Shown here in pieces: positions 1-6,290 of a stretch of DNA of 11,487 bases. Origin of the DNA: Bacillota bacterium (lineage in GTDB: Bacteria > Bacillota > Clostridia > Tissierellales > Peptoniphilaceae). The notes beneath the pieces were generated by a model. That model had not been told where the DNA came from. It did not search any database and saw only the letters and a program-made list of their open reading frames with translations. A program made the position numbers and the translations under genes. Within the stretch, counting starts at the first letter, position 1; each line of letters begins with the position of its first letter. The DNA is taken from NCBI GenBank assembly GCA_023418835.1, contig JAEZYW010000044.1, forward strand, positions 1 to 11,487, read 5' to 3'.

Positions 1-839
1 CTGCTACACTTTCTGGATTTGGACTTAGTTTAGAAGGTCAAACTCTCGGTAAAAACGTGGTATTACTTTATCAATTTGGAGAAGAAGACGGAAGTGGAGC
101 AAAAGTTTGTCGTGAAATTTTTAAGGAAATAAAAATTGATAGAATTTATGGTCTTCACAACTCTCCTGGATTGAAAATACATACCGTATACACTAAAAAG
201 AAAACGATGATGTTTGCATCAAAGGGAATGACCATTAAATTATCCGGGGTTCAATCCCACGCATCGCAACCTGAATTGGGAATTAATCCAGCTTATCTAA
301 TAGGTGAAATAATAGAAATAGTAAAACCTCTATCTAAAGATAAAGGTCATAAAAACTACAAACTTGCCCAATTAAAAGATGCAACTTTTTCTACAATTGT
401 GAATATAGATTTGGGGAAAAAAGCTTTTGGAGTAAGCCCATCTTCTGGAGAAATTAGCATGACAATAAGATCTGCTTTAGAAGAAGATTTGAAATCATTA
501 GAAAACAGCTTAGAAGAATACATCAAAAATAGATGTGAAGATTTTAAAATGGATTATTCAATTGAATTTACAGATGAATTTCCTGTGACTGCAAATGACG
601 AAGAGTTGGTAGGCAGATTTATAAACACCCTTAAAGAAACTGATATTGAAGTGGAAATTTTGGAAGAAGCTTTAAGAGGTTCTGAGGACTTCGGGTGGTA
701 TAGCGAGTTTGCACCTTCTTTATATTTTTTAGTTGGTAGTGGAGAAGACCATCCAGCTATTCATTCAAAAGAATATGAATTTTTGGATGAATTAATCGAA
801 ACTGGAGTAAGAGTCTTTAACTTAATAGTAAAGGAATAA
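1..839 (+). CDS. M20-family amidohydrolase/peptidase, 5' end missing
   Basis: This is the C-terminal part of a metal-dependent hydrolase of the M20 family (amidohydrolase/carboxypeptidase type, as in hippurate or N-acyl amino acid hydrolases), which cleaves amide bonds of small substrates in the cytoplasm. The frame is open from base 3, so the start and the first metal-binding motif lie outside the window; the GTG at 57 is internal. Visible family motifs are QFGEED (the Glu-Glu pair normally supplying the general base and a metal ligand), GLHNSPG, the dimerisation-domain stretch GVQSHASQPELGINPA, and near the end GSEDFGWYSEF and HPAIHSKEYEF, where the last His is a typical metal ligand. The usual family Pro-Ala of FQPAEE reads Phe-Gly here. 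No gene neighbour upstream is visible, so the substrate cannot be stated. The family call is secure, the substrate is not. Confidence 0.88.
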   Translation, partial: ATLSGFGLSLEGQTLGKNVVLLYQFGEEDGSGAKVCREIFKEIKIDRIYGLHNSPGLKIHTVYTKKKTMMFASKGMTIKLSGVQSHASQPELGINPAYLIGEIIEIVKPLSKDKGHKNYKLAQLKDATFSTIVNIDLGKKAFGVSPSSGEISMTIRSALEEDLKSLENSLEEYIKNRCEDFKMDYSIEFTDEFPVTANDEELVGRFINTLKETDIEVEILEEALRGSEDFGWYSEFAPSLYFLVGSGEDHPAIHSKEYEFLDELIETGVRVFNLIVKE

Positions 840-866
840 TCTAATAACTAGATCTTTGTTTCATTC

Positions 867-892
867 AAAACCCTTTTTATAAGAGTTTTTTT
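867..892 (+). terminator. weak intrinsic terminator after the M20 gene
   Basis: The arms AAAACCCTT (867-875) and AAGAGTTTT (881-889) pair except for one C/A mismatch, around a 5-base loop, and run into a seven-T stretch (886-892). The stem is AT-rich and imperfect, so termination may be partial. It lies 28 bases after the stop codon, where a terminator would be expected. Confidence 0.45.
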
Positions 893-977
893 ATTTGGGA
901 AATTGCAAGAAAACAAGGCTTTAGCTATTTTTTATTATAAATTTATAAATCTTACAAAAAAAAGATGGATTTATTCC

Positions 978-1006
978 TTGCATTTTAGGAAAAAGTATCC
1001 TATACT
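978..1006 (+). promoter_or_regulatory. probable sigma-A promoter of the zinc operon
   Basis: A -35-like TTGCAT (978-983) and a -10-like TATACT (1001-1006) are separated by exactly 17 bases. Transcription would begin around 1012-1014, immediately before the Fur-type box. The spacer also holds a small dyad, TAGGA (986-990) and TCCTA (998-1002). The promoter is inferred from sequence only; the -35 matches consensus weakly and the -10 well. Confidence 0.6.
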
Positions 1007-1014
1007 AATATCAA

Positions 1015-1033
1015 GATAATGATAATCATTATC
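1015..1033 (+). promoter_or_regulatory. Fur-family operator (perfect classical Fur box)
   Basis: The sequence GATAATGATAATCATTATC equals the classical 19-bp Fur box consensus at every position. It contains the 7-1-7 dyad TGATAAT-C-ATTATCA (1020-1034) known for Bacillus Fur. It sits just downstream of the predicted -10, covering the start of transcription, which is the expected place for a metal-dependent repressor. A Fur-family protein (Fur, or a Zur with this specificity in this lineage) most likely represses the operon when metal is sufficient. The Bacillus Zur box has the half site TCGTAAT rather than TGATAAT. Confidence 0.85.
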
Positions 1034-1043
1034 AGAATAAACC

Positions 1044-1089
1044 TATTTAGTTATAAACCAATTTGGAATCAGATTATTATAACTAAATA
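1044..1089 (+). repeat. 13-bp perfect inverted repeat in the zinT leader
   Basis: The arms TATTTAGTTATAA (1044-1056) and TTATAACTAAATA (1077-1089) are exact reverse complements around a 20-base loop, which itself contains a short dyad CCAA-T-TTGG. The repeat lies between the Fur-type box and the ribosome binding site of the first operon gene. It could be an mRNA hairpin in the leader or a second protein-binding site. No T-run follows, so it is not an intrinsic terminator. Confidence 0.7.
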
Positions 1090-1108
1090 AAGTTTTGAAA
1101 AATAATGG

Positions 1109-1118
1109 AAGGAGAAGG
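1109..1118 (+). promoter_or_regulatory. ribosome binding site deciding a TTG start for zinT
   Basis: AAGGAGAAGG lies 10 bases upstream of TTG 1129 but downstream of the in-frame ATG at 1105, which has no Shine-Dalgarno sequence before it. This favours TTG 1129 as the true start. With that start the protein opens directly with the basic n-region of a signal peptide. Confidence 0.7.
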
Positions 1119-1128
1119 TAAAGAAAAA

Positions 1129-1845
1129 TTGAATATTAGAAAAAAGTTAGCTATTTCAATGCTAATAATACTTAGTCTAATGTTGGGTCTTACAGGTTGT
1201 AATAAGGAGGCAAAGCCAACTGAATCAGCTCCAGTGACAAATGTTTCTGAGAGTAAAACCGAAGACAAAGAAAATGGACACGATCACGATCATGATCACG
1301 ATCATGACCACGATCATGACCACGATCATGCCCATGATGAAGATGGAGAATCTCACATATCAGATTGGGAAGGAAATTGGAACAATCTACACGCATACTT
1401 AAAAATGGAGGAAATGCAAGAAGCCATTGAAGAGGGCGCAAAGAATTCAGAAGTTTCTGTAGACGAGTTTAAAGAAAATTTCCATAATAGACGTCATGTG
1501 GATTTTGATGGATTTGTCGTCGAAGGTGATCATGTAAAATTCTTAGATGACTTTGCCGACAATGGCGGCGCTGTTATTTATGAAGGCGAGTATCAATTTG
1601 AAGAAAGACATTTACAAGACCACGGCGGACGTCAACTAGCTTGGGACATTTATAAAGCAAAAGAAGAAAATTCAAAGTTTCCAATTCTTATGATGATGGA
1701 AGTTCATGGCGAAGACTCCTTACCTCATTTTCATATGAGATATGGCGATGATTTAGAAGCTATGATGTCCATAGAAGGATGGTATCCTACTTTTGTTAGA
1801 AATACCTCGACAATGAGCCAAATAGCTGAAGAGATTGCAGAATAA
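1129..1845 (+). CDS. zinT: ZinT-family metal-binding lipoprotein with His-Asp tract
   Basis: This is an extracytoplasmic zinc-binding lipoprotein of the ZinT (YodA) family, which binds zinc and helps load the ZnuA solute-binding protein. From TTG 1129 it has 238 residues: basic start (NIRKK), hydrophobic segment, and lipobox Leu-Thr-Gly-Cys with Cys 24 as the lipidated residue. Next comes a low-complexity linker holding eight His-Asp pairs then His-Ala-His-Asp (about 51-70), and a ZinT domain from about 75 to the end. Domain signatures are SDWEGNW near its start, PHFHMRYG (His 200 and 202, with His 193 nearby; the three-His site of E. coli ZinT aligns here) and WYPTF near the end. The TTG start is chosen because the ribosome binding site lies inside the longer reading frame from ATG 1105. 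It is first in the operon, 23 bases before the znuA-like gene. In streptococci this domain is fused to the binding protein AdcA; here it is separate. The family call is firm; zinc specificity is inferred. Confidence 0.9.
   Translation: MNIRKKLAISMLIILSLMLGLTGCNKEAKPTESAPVTNVSESKTEDKENGHDHDHDHDHDHDHDHDHAHDEDGESHISDWEGNWNNLHAYLKMEEMQEAIEEGAKNSEVSVDEFKENFHNRRHVDFDGFVVEGDHVKFLDDFADNGGAVIYEGEYQFEERHLQDHGGRQLAWDIYKAKEENSKFPILMMMEVHGEDSLPHFHMRYGDDLEAMMSIEGWYPTFVRNTSTMSQIAEEIAE
1279..1338 (+). repeat. His-Asp coding repeat tract
   Basis: Twenty codons alternate His with Asp (one Ala), giving ten His residues. At DNA level the tract is built from CAC/CAT and GAT/GAC hexamers, with a 12-base unit (catgaccacgat) occurring in tandem. 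It is a plausible site for length change by replication slippage. It is typical of zinc-chelating stretches in zinc uptake proteins. Confidence 0.85.
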
Positions 1846-1868
1846 AATTTTGAAAGAGAGGTTAGGTA

Positions 1869-3170
1869 TTGAAAAATAAATTACTGACTCTCATTCTTCT
1901 TTCGACCTTGCTTTTAAGCTCATGTGGAAATGATGATTCACAAAAAAATAAAGAACCAGTTGTCTATACTTCCTTTTATCCCATTTATGATTTGGTTGAT
2001 ATGGTTTCAGATTATTTAATTAAAGTTGAATCTTTTCAACCCAAAGATAAAGATCCCCACTTATGGGAGCCTTCCCCTAGAGATATAAAAAGGCTACAAG
2101 ATGGAGATTTGCTAATTGTGAATGGAGCTAATATGGAAAAATGGTTGGATGATGTTCAAACTGCCTTACCCGATTTAGAAATATTAGTTTTATCAGATGG
2201 GGTTGAATTAATAACATATAATGGGGCAGCAGCAATGGGAGATTTTCAATATATGTCCGAATTAGAATTGGATAAAGAATTTTATGGAATCAGATTTGGA
2301 CATACTCATGAAAATCTAATAAGAATTGCATTTATAAAAAACGATAAAGATTATTCAAAGGAGGAGTTGATAAAAAAAGGGAAAGAAGTAATGAGAAAAG
2401 AAGGAAAACTTGTTAAGCAAAAGGAAAATATTGATATAGAAGATGGAATGGTTTATGGAATCGAGATGGGACATGAGAGCGGATTTGTTTCTTACAAAGT
2501 CCCAGAAGAAGGAAAGTGGGTTTTTATTTCCGACAGGATTTCAGAGGATTTACTTTCATATAATTTGATTGATAAAAATGGAGAAAATCTAACGGAAAAC
2601 ATCCTACTGGATCATTCTACTTCACAAATGGATAGGATTACATATGACCCTCATTCTTGGATGAGTGTTGTCAACGCCAAATCTTATTTAAATACCATTC
2701 AAATGGAGTTATCAAAGAGATATCCGAAATTTGAAAGGGAATTTAGAAAGAACAAAGTTAAGGCTGTGGAAAAACTTACAAATTTGGAATACGAATATAA
2801 AGATAAATTTAATCAGTCAGAGATTAAAGAATTTGTCGTGACCCATAACGCTTATTCTTATTTGGCTAGAGATTTTGAACTTATACAGTTTCCGTTACAA
2901 AATCTTGTAAGTATGGAAGATCCGAGCCTAAAAACAATTAAAACAGCGATTGATTTTTGTAATCACTATGGAATATCCACAATATTTTATGAATATGGGA
3001 ACCAAGAAAAAGGAGCTAGAACAATAGCAGAAGAAATAGGCGGAAATACCTTACCTCTAGCTTCGATGGAATTTGTTGTAAAAGAACAAACTGCTAAAGG
3101 TGAAAGATATATAGAATTGATGGAAAAGAACTTAGAAAATTTGTATGAGTCTATGAAGGTGAGAAAATGA
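1869..3170 (+). CDS. znuA: ZnuA-type metal-binding lipoprotein with large central insert
   Basis: This is the solute-binding lipoprotein of a cluster A-I metal ABC importer (ZnuA/AdcA/PsaA type), which captures Zn2+ or a similar ion outside the membrane and delivers it to the permease. It has 433 residues. A TTG start with GAGAGG seven bases upstream is required to include the signal peptide; the lipobox is Leu-Ser-Ser-Cys with Cys 19. The N-lobe is 31-114 with DPHLWEPSP (His 64) and NGANMEKWL. The C-lobe runs from about 258 with DPHSW (His 262), THNAYSY (His 326) and an acidic residue at IFYE (Glu 375); these are the positions of the usual metal ligands. Between the lobes, about 115-258 replaces the short His-rich loop of ordinary ZnuA. 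The insert looks beta-rich in its second half (GFVSYKVPEEGKWVFISDR) and has four scattered His (145, 147, 202, 249). Members without such an insert are near 300 residues. The stop overlaps the next start. Family assignment is firm; the insert is not recognised and the metal is inferred. Confidence 0.9.
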   Translation: MKNKLLTLILLSTLLLSSCGNDDSQKNKEPVVYTSFYPIYDLVDMVSDYLIKVESFQPKDKDPHLWEPSPRDIKRLQDGDLLIVNGANMEKWLDDVQTALPDLEILVLSDGVELITYNGAAAMGDFQYMSELELDKEFYGIRFGHTHENLIRIAFIKNDKDYSKEELIKKGKEVMRKEGKLVKQKENIDIEDGMVYGIEMGHESGFVSYKVPEEGKWVFISDRISEDLLSYNLIDKNGENLTENILLDHSTSQMDRITYDPHSWMSVVNAKSYLNTIQMELSKRYPKFEREFRKNKVKAVEKLTNLEYEYKDKFNQSEIKEFVVTHNAYSYLARDFELIQFPLQNLVSMEDPSLKTIKTAIDFCNHYGISTIFYEYGNQEKGARTIAEEIGGNTLPLASMEFVVKEQTAKGERYIELMEKNLENLYESMKVRK

Positions 3171-3844
3171 ACAGCATAAAAATAGAAAATCTCAACTTTG
3201 GTTATACAAATGAACTGGTTATAAAAAATTTAAACTTAGACATAGAAAGTGGAGAAATGGCGGTTCTAGTTGGAGAAAATGGAAGCGGAAAATCCACCTT
3301 GGTAAAACTCATTTTAGGCGAATTGGAACAACAATCAGGCTCAATTCAAGTATTAGGTGAGGATACTAAGATTAAAAATTGTTATAAAGAAATAGGTTAT
3401 GTACCTCAAATGAACGTCCTAGAAAAGATTGCATTTCCTGTTACGTGTTTAGAACTTGTTAGCTTAGGACTTTATGACGATTTTGGATTTATAAAAATTC
3501 CAAAAACTCACCACAAGAAAAAAGCCTATGAGATGTTAAAAACCATGGATCTTGAAGAGTTTGCAAATGTTCCATTCAACGAACTTTCTGGCGGATTACA
3601 ACAAAGGGTTATGATATGCAGATCCCTTATTCACAATCCTAAAATTATATTATTAGATGAGCCGACGTCAGGAGTTGACAAAGAAAGCAAAGAAAAATTT
3701 CTTAGACTAACAAATGAAATTAATGAAAAATTTGGAATAACTGTAATACTCGTAACCCATGAATTAGGGTTTGTAATGGATATTCTAGATTTAAAACATT
3801 ACTACAAAATGCAAAATGGAGGTGTTGAGATTGTTAGAGTTTGA
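3167..3844 (+). CDS. znuC: metal ABC transporter ATP-binding protein
   Basis: This is the cytoplasmic ATPase that powers the metal importer together with the permease encoded next. In its 225 residues all ABC motifs are intact: Walker A GENGSGKST (36-44), Q-loop Gln 81 in YVPQMN, signature LSGGLQQR (140-147), Walker B IILLDEP (160-166) and the switch His 198 in VTHE. Its length and the YVPQ and FNELSGGLQQR contexts fit the ZnuC/AdcC/MntB group. The ATG overlaps the TGA stop of the znuA-like gene (ATGA), and the 3' end overlaps the permease start by 14 bases, so the three genes are probably translationally coupled. Whether the substrate is zinc, manganese or iron cannot be read from the ATPase. 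The zinc assignment rests on the ZinT gene in the same operon. Confidence 0.93.
   Translation: MNSIKIENLNFGYTNELVIKNLNLDIESGEMAVLVGENGSGKSTLVKLILGELEQQSGSIQVLGEDTKIKNCYKEIGYVPQMNVLEKIAFPVTCLELVSLGLYDDFGFIKIPKTHHKKKAYEMLKTMDLEEFANVPFNELSGGLQQRVMICRSLIHNPKIILLDEPTSGVDKESKEKFLRLTNEINEKFGITVILVTHELGFVMDILDLKHYYKMQNGGVEIVRV
3818..3824 (+). promoter_or_regulatory. ribosome binding site deciding a TTG start for znuB
   Basis: GGAGGTG ends six bases before TTG 3831, inside the end of the ATPase gene. The in-frame ATG at 3816 overlaps this site and has no Shine-Dalgarno sequence of its own. Starting at TTG 3831 also gives the N-terminus expected in the family (MLEFDFMKR-). Confidence 0.75.
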
Positions 3845-4673
3845 TTTTATGAAAAGAACTTTATTAGTAGGTTTGATGTTATCCATAATGATTCCAATGA
3901 TTGGAGTAATAATGGTAAATAGAAAAACCTCTATGGTAGGAGATGCCCTTTCTCATACAGCTTTAGCAGGAGTAGGTGTTGGTCTTATCTTTGGATTTGA
4001 CCCAATCTTAGGAGCGATAATGGTTGCCATAGTATCTGTATTATCTATAGAAAAGATTAAGGAAACTTTTCCTCAACATGGAGATATGGCTACAGCTATT
4101 ATCATGAGTTTGGGTCTAGGAATCGCAGCCATTCTTTCTGATTTAGCTCCAGGGGGCAACACTTTTGAAGCCTACCTATTTGGAAGCTTGTCGTCTGTGG
4201 GAATTAATGATGTCAGAAATGTTTTTATAGTCTTTATTCTAGTGGTTTTGGTGAGTTTAATAAACTTTAGTGGACTACTAGATATGGCAATAGATAGAAA
4301 TCTGGCTAGGATTTCTGGAGTGAATATAAGATGGGTAAACCTCTCGTTTAACATATTATCGGCTATTACAATTGCCCTTGCTTGTAAAATAGTGGGAGCG
4401 TTGTTGGTAATGAGTTTGATAGTCTTGCCCGTCGCAACTTCGTTAATTGTCGCAAAGTCTTATAAACAAACCTACATCTTGTCTGTGATTTTAGGAATGT
4501 TATATATGTTAATTGGAATTACAATTTCCTATTATTATGATTTAAAGCCAGGAGGCGCAATAGTAGTTTGTGCCATCCTAGGAATGGGAGTGACGTACAC
4601 ATACTCTCGAATAAGAAAAAGGAAGGTGAGAAATCCAATAAAAATAAGAAAAAATTTACAAATAACTAACTAA
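3831..4673 (+). CDS. znuB: metal ABC transporter permease
   Basis: This is the membrane subunit of the metal importer, ABC-3 family (ZnuB/AdcB/MntC type). From TTG 3831 it has 280 residues and about seven to eight hydrophobic segments (roughly 10-28, 48-72, 88-104, 130-148, 174-205 possibly two, 213-234, 241-257). Family marks are GDALSHTALAGVGVG near the first loop, LFGSL in the middle, and KIVGALLVMSLIVLPVATS in the second half. The C-terminus is a short, strongly basic tail (about 259-276), presumably cytoplasmic. It is the last gene of the operon and is followed by a strong hairpin. Substrate is inferred to be zinc from the ZinT and ZnuA-like genes upstream, although the Fur-type operator leaves iron or manganese possible. 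Confidence 0.92.
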   Translation: MLEFDFMKRTLLVGLMLSIMIPMIGVIMVNRKTSMVGDALSHTALAGVGVGLIFGFDPILGAIMVAIVSVLSIEKIKETFPQHGDMATAIIMSLGLGIAAILSDLAPGGNTFEAYLFGSLSSVGINDVRNVFIVFILVVLVSLINFSGLLDMAIDRNLARISGVNIRWVNLSFNILSAITIALACKIVGALLVMSLIVLPVATSLIVAKSYKQTYILSVILGMLYMLIGITISYYYDLKPGGAIVVCAILGMGVTYTYSRIRKRKVRNPIKIRKNLQITN

Positions 4674-4724
4674 TTAACTATAATGAGAATGATAAATTCA
4701 TTTCATTTTTACCCCTAATATTAA

Positions 4725-4760
4725 AGCATCCCTCGTTCGATAGAGGGATGCTAATTTTTT
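4725..4760 (+). terminator. terminator shared by converging znuB and anti-sigma genes
   Basis: AGCATCCCTC (4725-4734) and GAGGGATGCT (4743-4752) form a perfect 10-bp stem with an 8-base loop, followed on the + strand by AATTTTTT. The T-run overlaps the stop codon of the converging anti-sigma gene. On the - strand the same stem is followed only by TTTAATATTA, so it should end znuB well and the opposite operon less efficiently. Confidence 0.88.
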
Positions 4761-5625
4761 AAAGATTTCTATTTCTTATTTTTGTAATTATTAAAAGAAA
4801 AGTATTTATAATAATAGTTAATAATATAATAAATATAAAATCTCTTATTAGGTTATAGGTGAGGCTATTACCTCTAGGTAAAAAAACACTTAAATGGGCT
4901 AAAACATAACTCAATGGCAGGGTTAAGATTCCCATTTTTATTAATTTTTTCGGTTTAAAGATAAAAAATATAATTCCCATCACTCCAGATAAAATCACTG
5001 CTACTTTTAAGTAGAAATTTTGTGCTAGCCTTGGAAGAAGAACTCCCTTAAATTCGCTTCCGCTCCTACCTTCGCCTAAAGAAATGGCTCCTTCTTCATT
5101 ATTAGGTGAATACACAAGTTTTGCAGGTTTTTCCACTATCAATGTTAGATTTTTTCTAGGCGGGAGTAAGGAGTCTAGGGGAGTTCTCCATGCCTCTATC
5201 CAGACTTCGTTACGATTAGAATCTGGAGAAAATGATTCATGGATGCTATATCCAGTGACATTTTCAGAAAACTCAATTATATGTTTTTCTTTTGTAGATG
5301 TTACTTCAATTAAATCCTTTGAATAGGGGAAATAAATTGGGGAAGTAATGTATGAGAGAATTATTATAAATATGGTTAATAACCCTAAACCAATTGCTAG
5401 AGCGTTTAATTTTTTATCTTTTCTTATTTCTTTTTCTAAAAATCTCAATGGTTCAGATTCAATATCACTTTCTAAATTTATATGGACTTTTAGTTTTTCT
5501 AATTCCTTTTTACACTCCGGACAATCTTCAATATTTTCTTCTACAAACACTTTAGATTCCTCTGACAGCATATCTTCTGCATATAGGGCAAGTAAATCTT
5601 CTATTATTTTGCATTTATTCTTCAT
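4759..5625 (-). CDS. membrane anti-sigma factor with zf-HC2-like N-terminus
   Basis: This is probably the anti-sigma factor that holds the ECF sigma factor encoded just upstream inactive at the membrane. It has 288 residues. Residues 1-45 resemble the zf-HC2 anti-sigma domain (Cys 5, LLALYAEDMLSEES, then DCPEC with Cys 35 and Cys 38), but the conserved His four residues before the CxxC is Asn 31. A first membrane segment is at about 74-92, followed by a soluble region of about 110 residues predicted to be outside. Three more membrane segments follow at about 206-223, 229-249 and 261-281. The ATG is preceded by GGAGG lying within the sigma gene, and the reading frames overlap by 11 bases, the usual arrangement for such pairs. 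The outer domain, which probably senses the signal, is not recognised. The role rests on the N-terminal domain, topology and position. Confidence 0.78.
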   Translation of the reverse strand: MKNKCKIIEDLLALYAEDMLSEESKVFVEENIEDCPECKKELEKLKVHINLESDIESEPLRFLEKEIRKDKKLNALAIGLGLLTIFIIILSYITSPIYFPYSKDLIEVTSTKEKHIIEFSENVTGYSIHESFSPDSNRNEVWIEAWRTPLDSLLPPRKNLTLIVEKPAKLVYSPNNEEGAISLGEGRSGSEFKGVLLPRLAQNFYLKVAVILSGVMGIIFFIFKPKKLIKMGILTLPLSYVLAHLSVFLPRGNSLTYNLIRDFIFIILLTIIINTFLLIITKIRNRNL

Positions 5626-6109
5626 AATCTTCCTCCAAAATTTCTTTTAACATATTCTTAGCTCTGTGAAAAGTAACGCAAGCCCAATTGTCGCTTTTAT
5701 TGTAAATTTTCCCAATGCTTTTAAAACTCATATCTTCCCAAATCCTTAAGCTTACAACTGTTCGATAAGGCTCTTTTAAAATATTTACAGCGTTTATAAC
5801 CTTCATATTTTGTTCTTTTTCTATAATATACTCTTCTAAACTTTCTATTTTTCTATCGAAAACTTCAATGTCTTCTGTTATAATTTCTCTTTTCGACTTT
5901 TTATAATATGAAAAATAAGTATTTTTCGCTATTTGAAACAAATAAGATCTCACACTGGCTTCTCCGCGAAAGTCTTTTAAATTTTTTAATGCTTTAAAAA
6001 AGGTTTCGCTGGTTAAATCCTTTGCAACGCTGTCGTTCTTGGTAAAATCCAATAGAAAATAATAGATTTCTTTAAAATAAATTGTGTATAAAGATTCAAA
6101 ATCTTTCAC
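5615..6109 (-). CDS. ECF-type RNA polymerase sigma factor
   Basis: This is an extracytoplasmic-function sigma factor of 164 residues, the normal size, directing RNA polymerase to a small set of promoters when released from its anti-sigma factor. Region 2 lies at about 5-70 (YFKEIYYFL, DLTSETFFKAL, FRGEASVRSYLFQIAKN), and region 4 at about 105-155 with a helix-turn-helix (WEDMSFKSIGKIYNKSDNWACVTFHRAKNML). The start is GTG, with the strong purine run AAGGGGGTGA just upstream. The stop overlaps the anti-sigma start by 11 bases, pointing to translational coupling and joint expression. I could not find a convincing second copy of an ECF-type promoter in front of the gene, so autoregulation is unproven. 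The target genes and signal are unknown. Confidence 0.92.
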   Translation of the reverse strand: MKDFESLYTIYFKEIYYFLLDFTKNDSVAKDLTSETFFKALKNLKDFRGEASVRSYLFQIAKNTYFSYYKKSKREIITEDIEVFDRKIESLEEYIIEKEQNMKVINAVNILKEPYRTVVSLRIWEDMSFKSIGKIYNKSDNWACVTFHRAKNMLKEILEEDYEE

Positions 6110-6179
6110 CAGCTCACCCCCTTCTTATATATTAGACCATTGAAGTTAAAAAATCTTACAAAATAATTATAAAAGATTA

Positions 6180-6208
6180 ATGATAAGTGTCTTAGTATGT
6201 ATTTACAA
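6180..6208 (-). promoter_or_regulatory. possible promoter of the sigma/anti-sigma operon
   Basis: On the - strand, TTGTAA (6208-6203) and TATCAT (6185-6180) are 17 bases apart, about 70 bases before the GTG start. A further TATAAT lies at 6171-6166 and could be an alternative -10. The region is very AT-rich, so such matches arise easily by chance. Confidence 0.3.
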
Positions 6209-6259
6209 AAGAATATAGACTCAAAAAGTAGGAAAATACTATATGTTGGGTTATCAAAC

Positions 6260-6290
6260 AAAAAACATCCCTCACTCTATAGAGGGATGC
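6260..6290 (-). terminator. intrinsic terminator of the copZ-like gene
   Basis: Read on the - strand, CATCCCTC and GAGGGATG form a perfect 8-bp stem (plus-strand 6266-6273 and 6282-6289) with an 8-base loop, followed by six T residues (plus-strand A run 6260-6265). It starts about ten bases past the stop codon of the copZ-like gene. It is nearly a duplicate of the hairpin at 4725-4760. Confidence 0.82.

Noticed and set aside
986..1002. Dyad TAGGA-N7-TCCTA in the promoter spacer as an operator
   Set aside because: Five-base arms are common by chance; without conservation data it is noted only within the promoter entry.
1083..1441. Reverse-strand open frames opposite the zinT gene, one rich in His-Asp-Arg-Gly
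   Set aside because: They mirror the repeat-coding tract of zinT, lack ribosome binding sites and show no family motif.
4172..4354. Reverse-strand open frame inside the permease gene
   Set aside because: It is antisense to a well-conserved permease and has no supporting signals.
1129..4673. Metal operon as a horizontally acquired or mobile element
   Set aside because: Base composition and codon use look like the neighbours, and no transposase, integrase or flanking direct repeats are visible.
4685..4703. Second Fur-like box after znuB
   Set aside because: Only the left part resembles the consensus (10 of the first 11 bases); the right part does not match, and it lies downstream of the last gene with no gene to control.
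5084..5650. Forward open frames opposite the anti-sigma gene
   Set aside because: They are antisense to a gene with clear domains and overlap, have no ribosome binding site, and look like shadows in AT-rich DNA.
6124..6260. Autoregulatory ECF promoter before the sigma gene
   Set aside because: An AAC-containing element was seen, but no partner -10 at suitable spacing and no second copy elsewhere in the window to define the motif.
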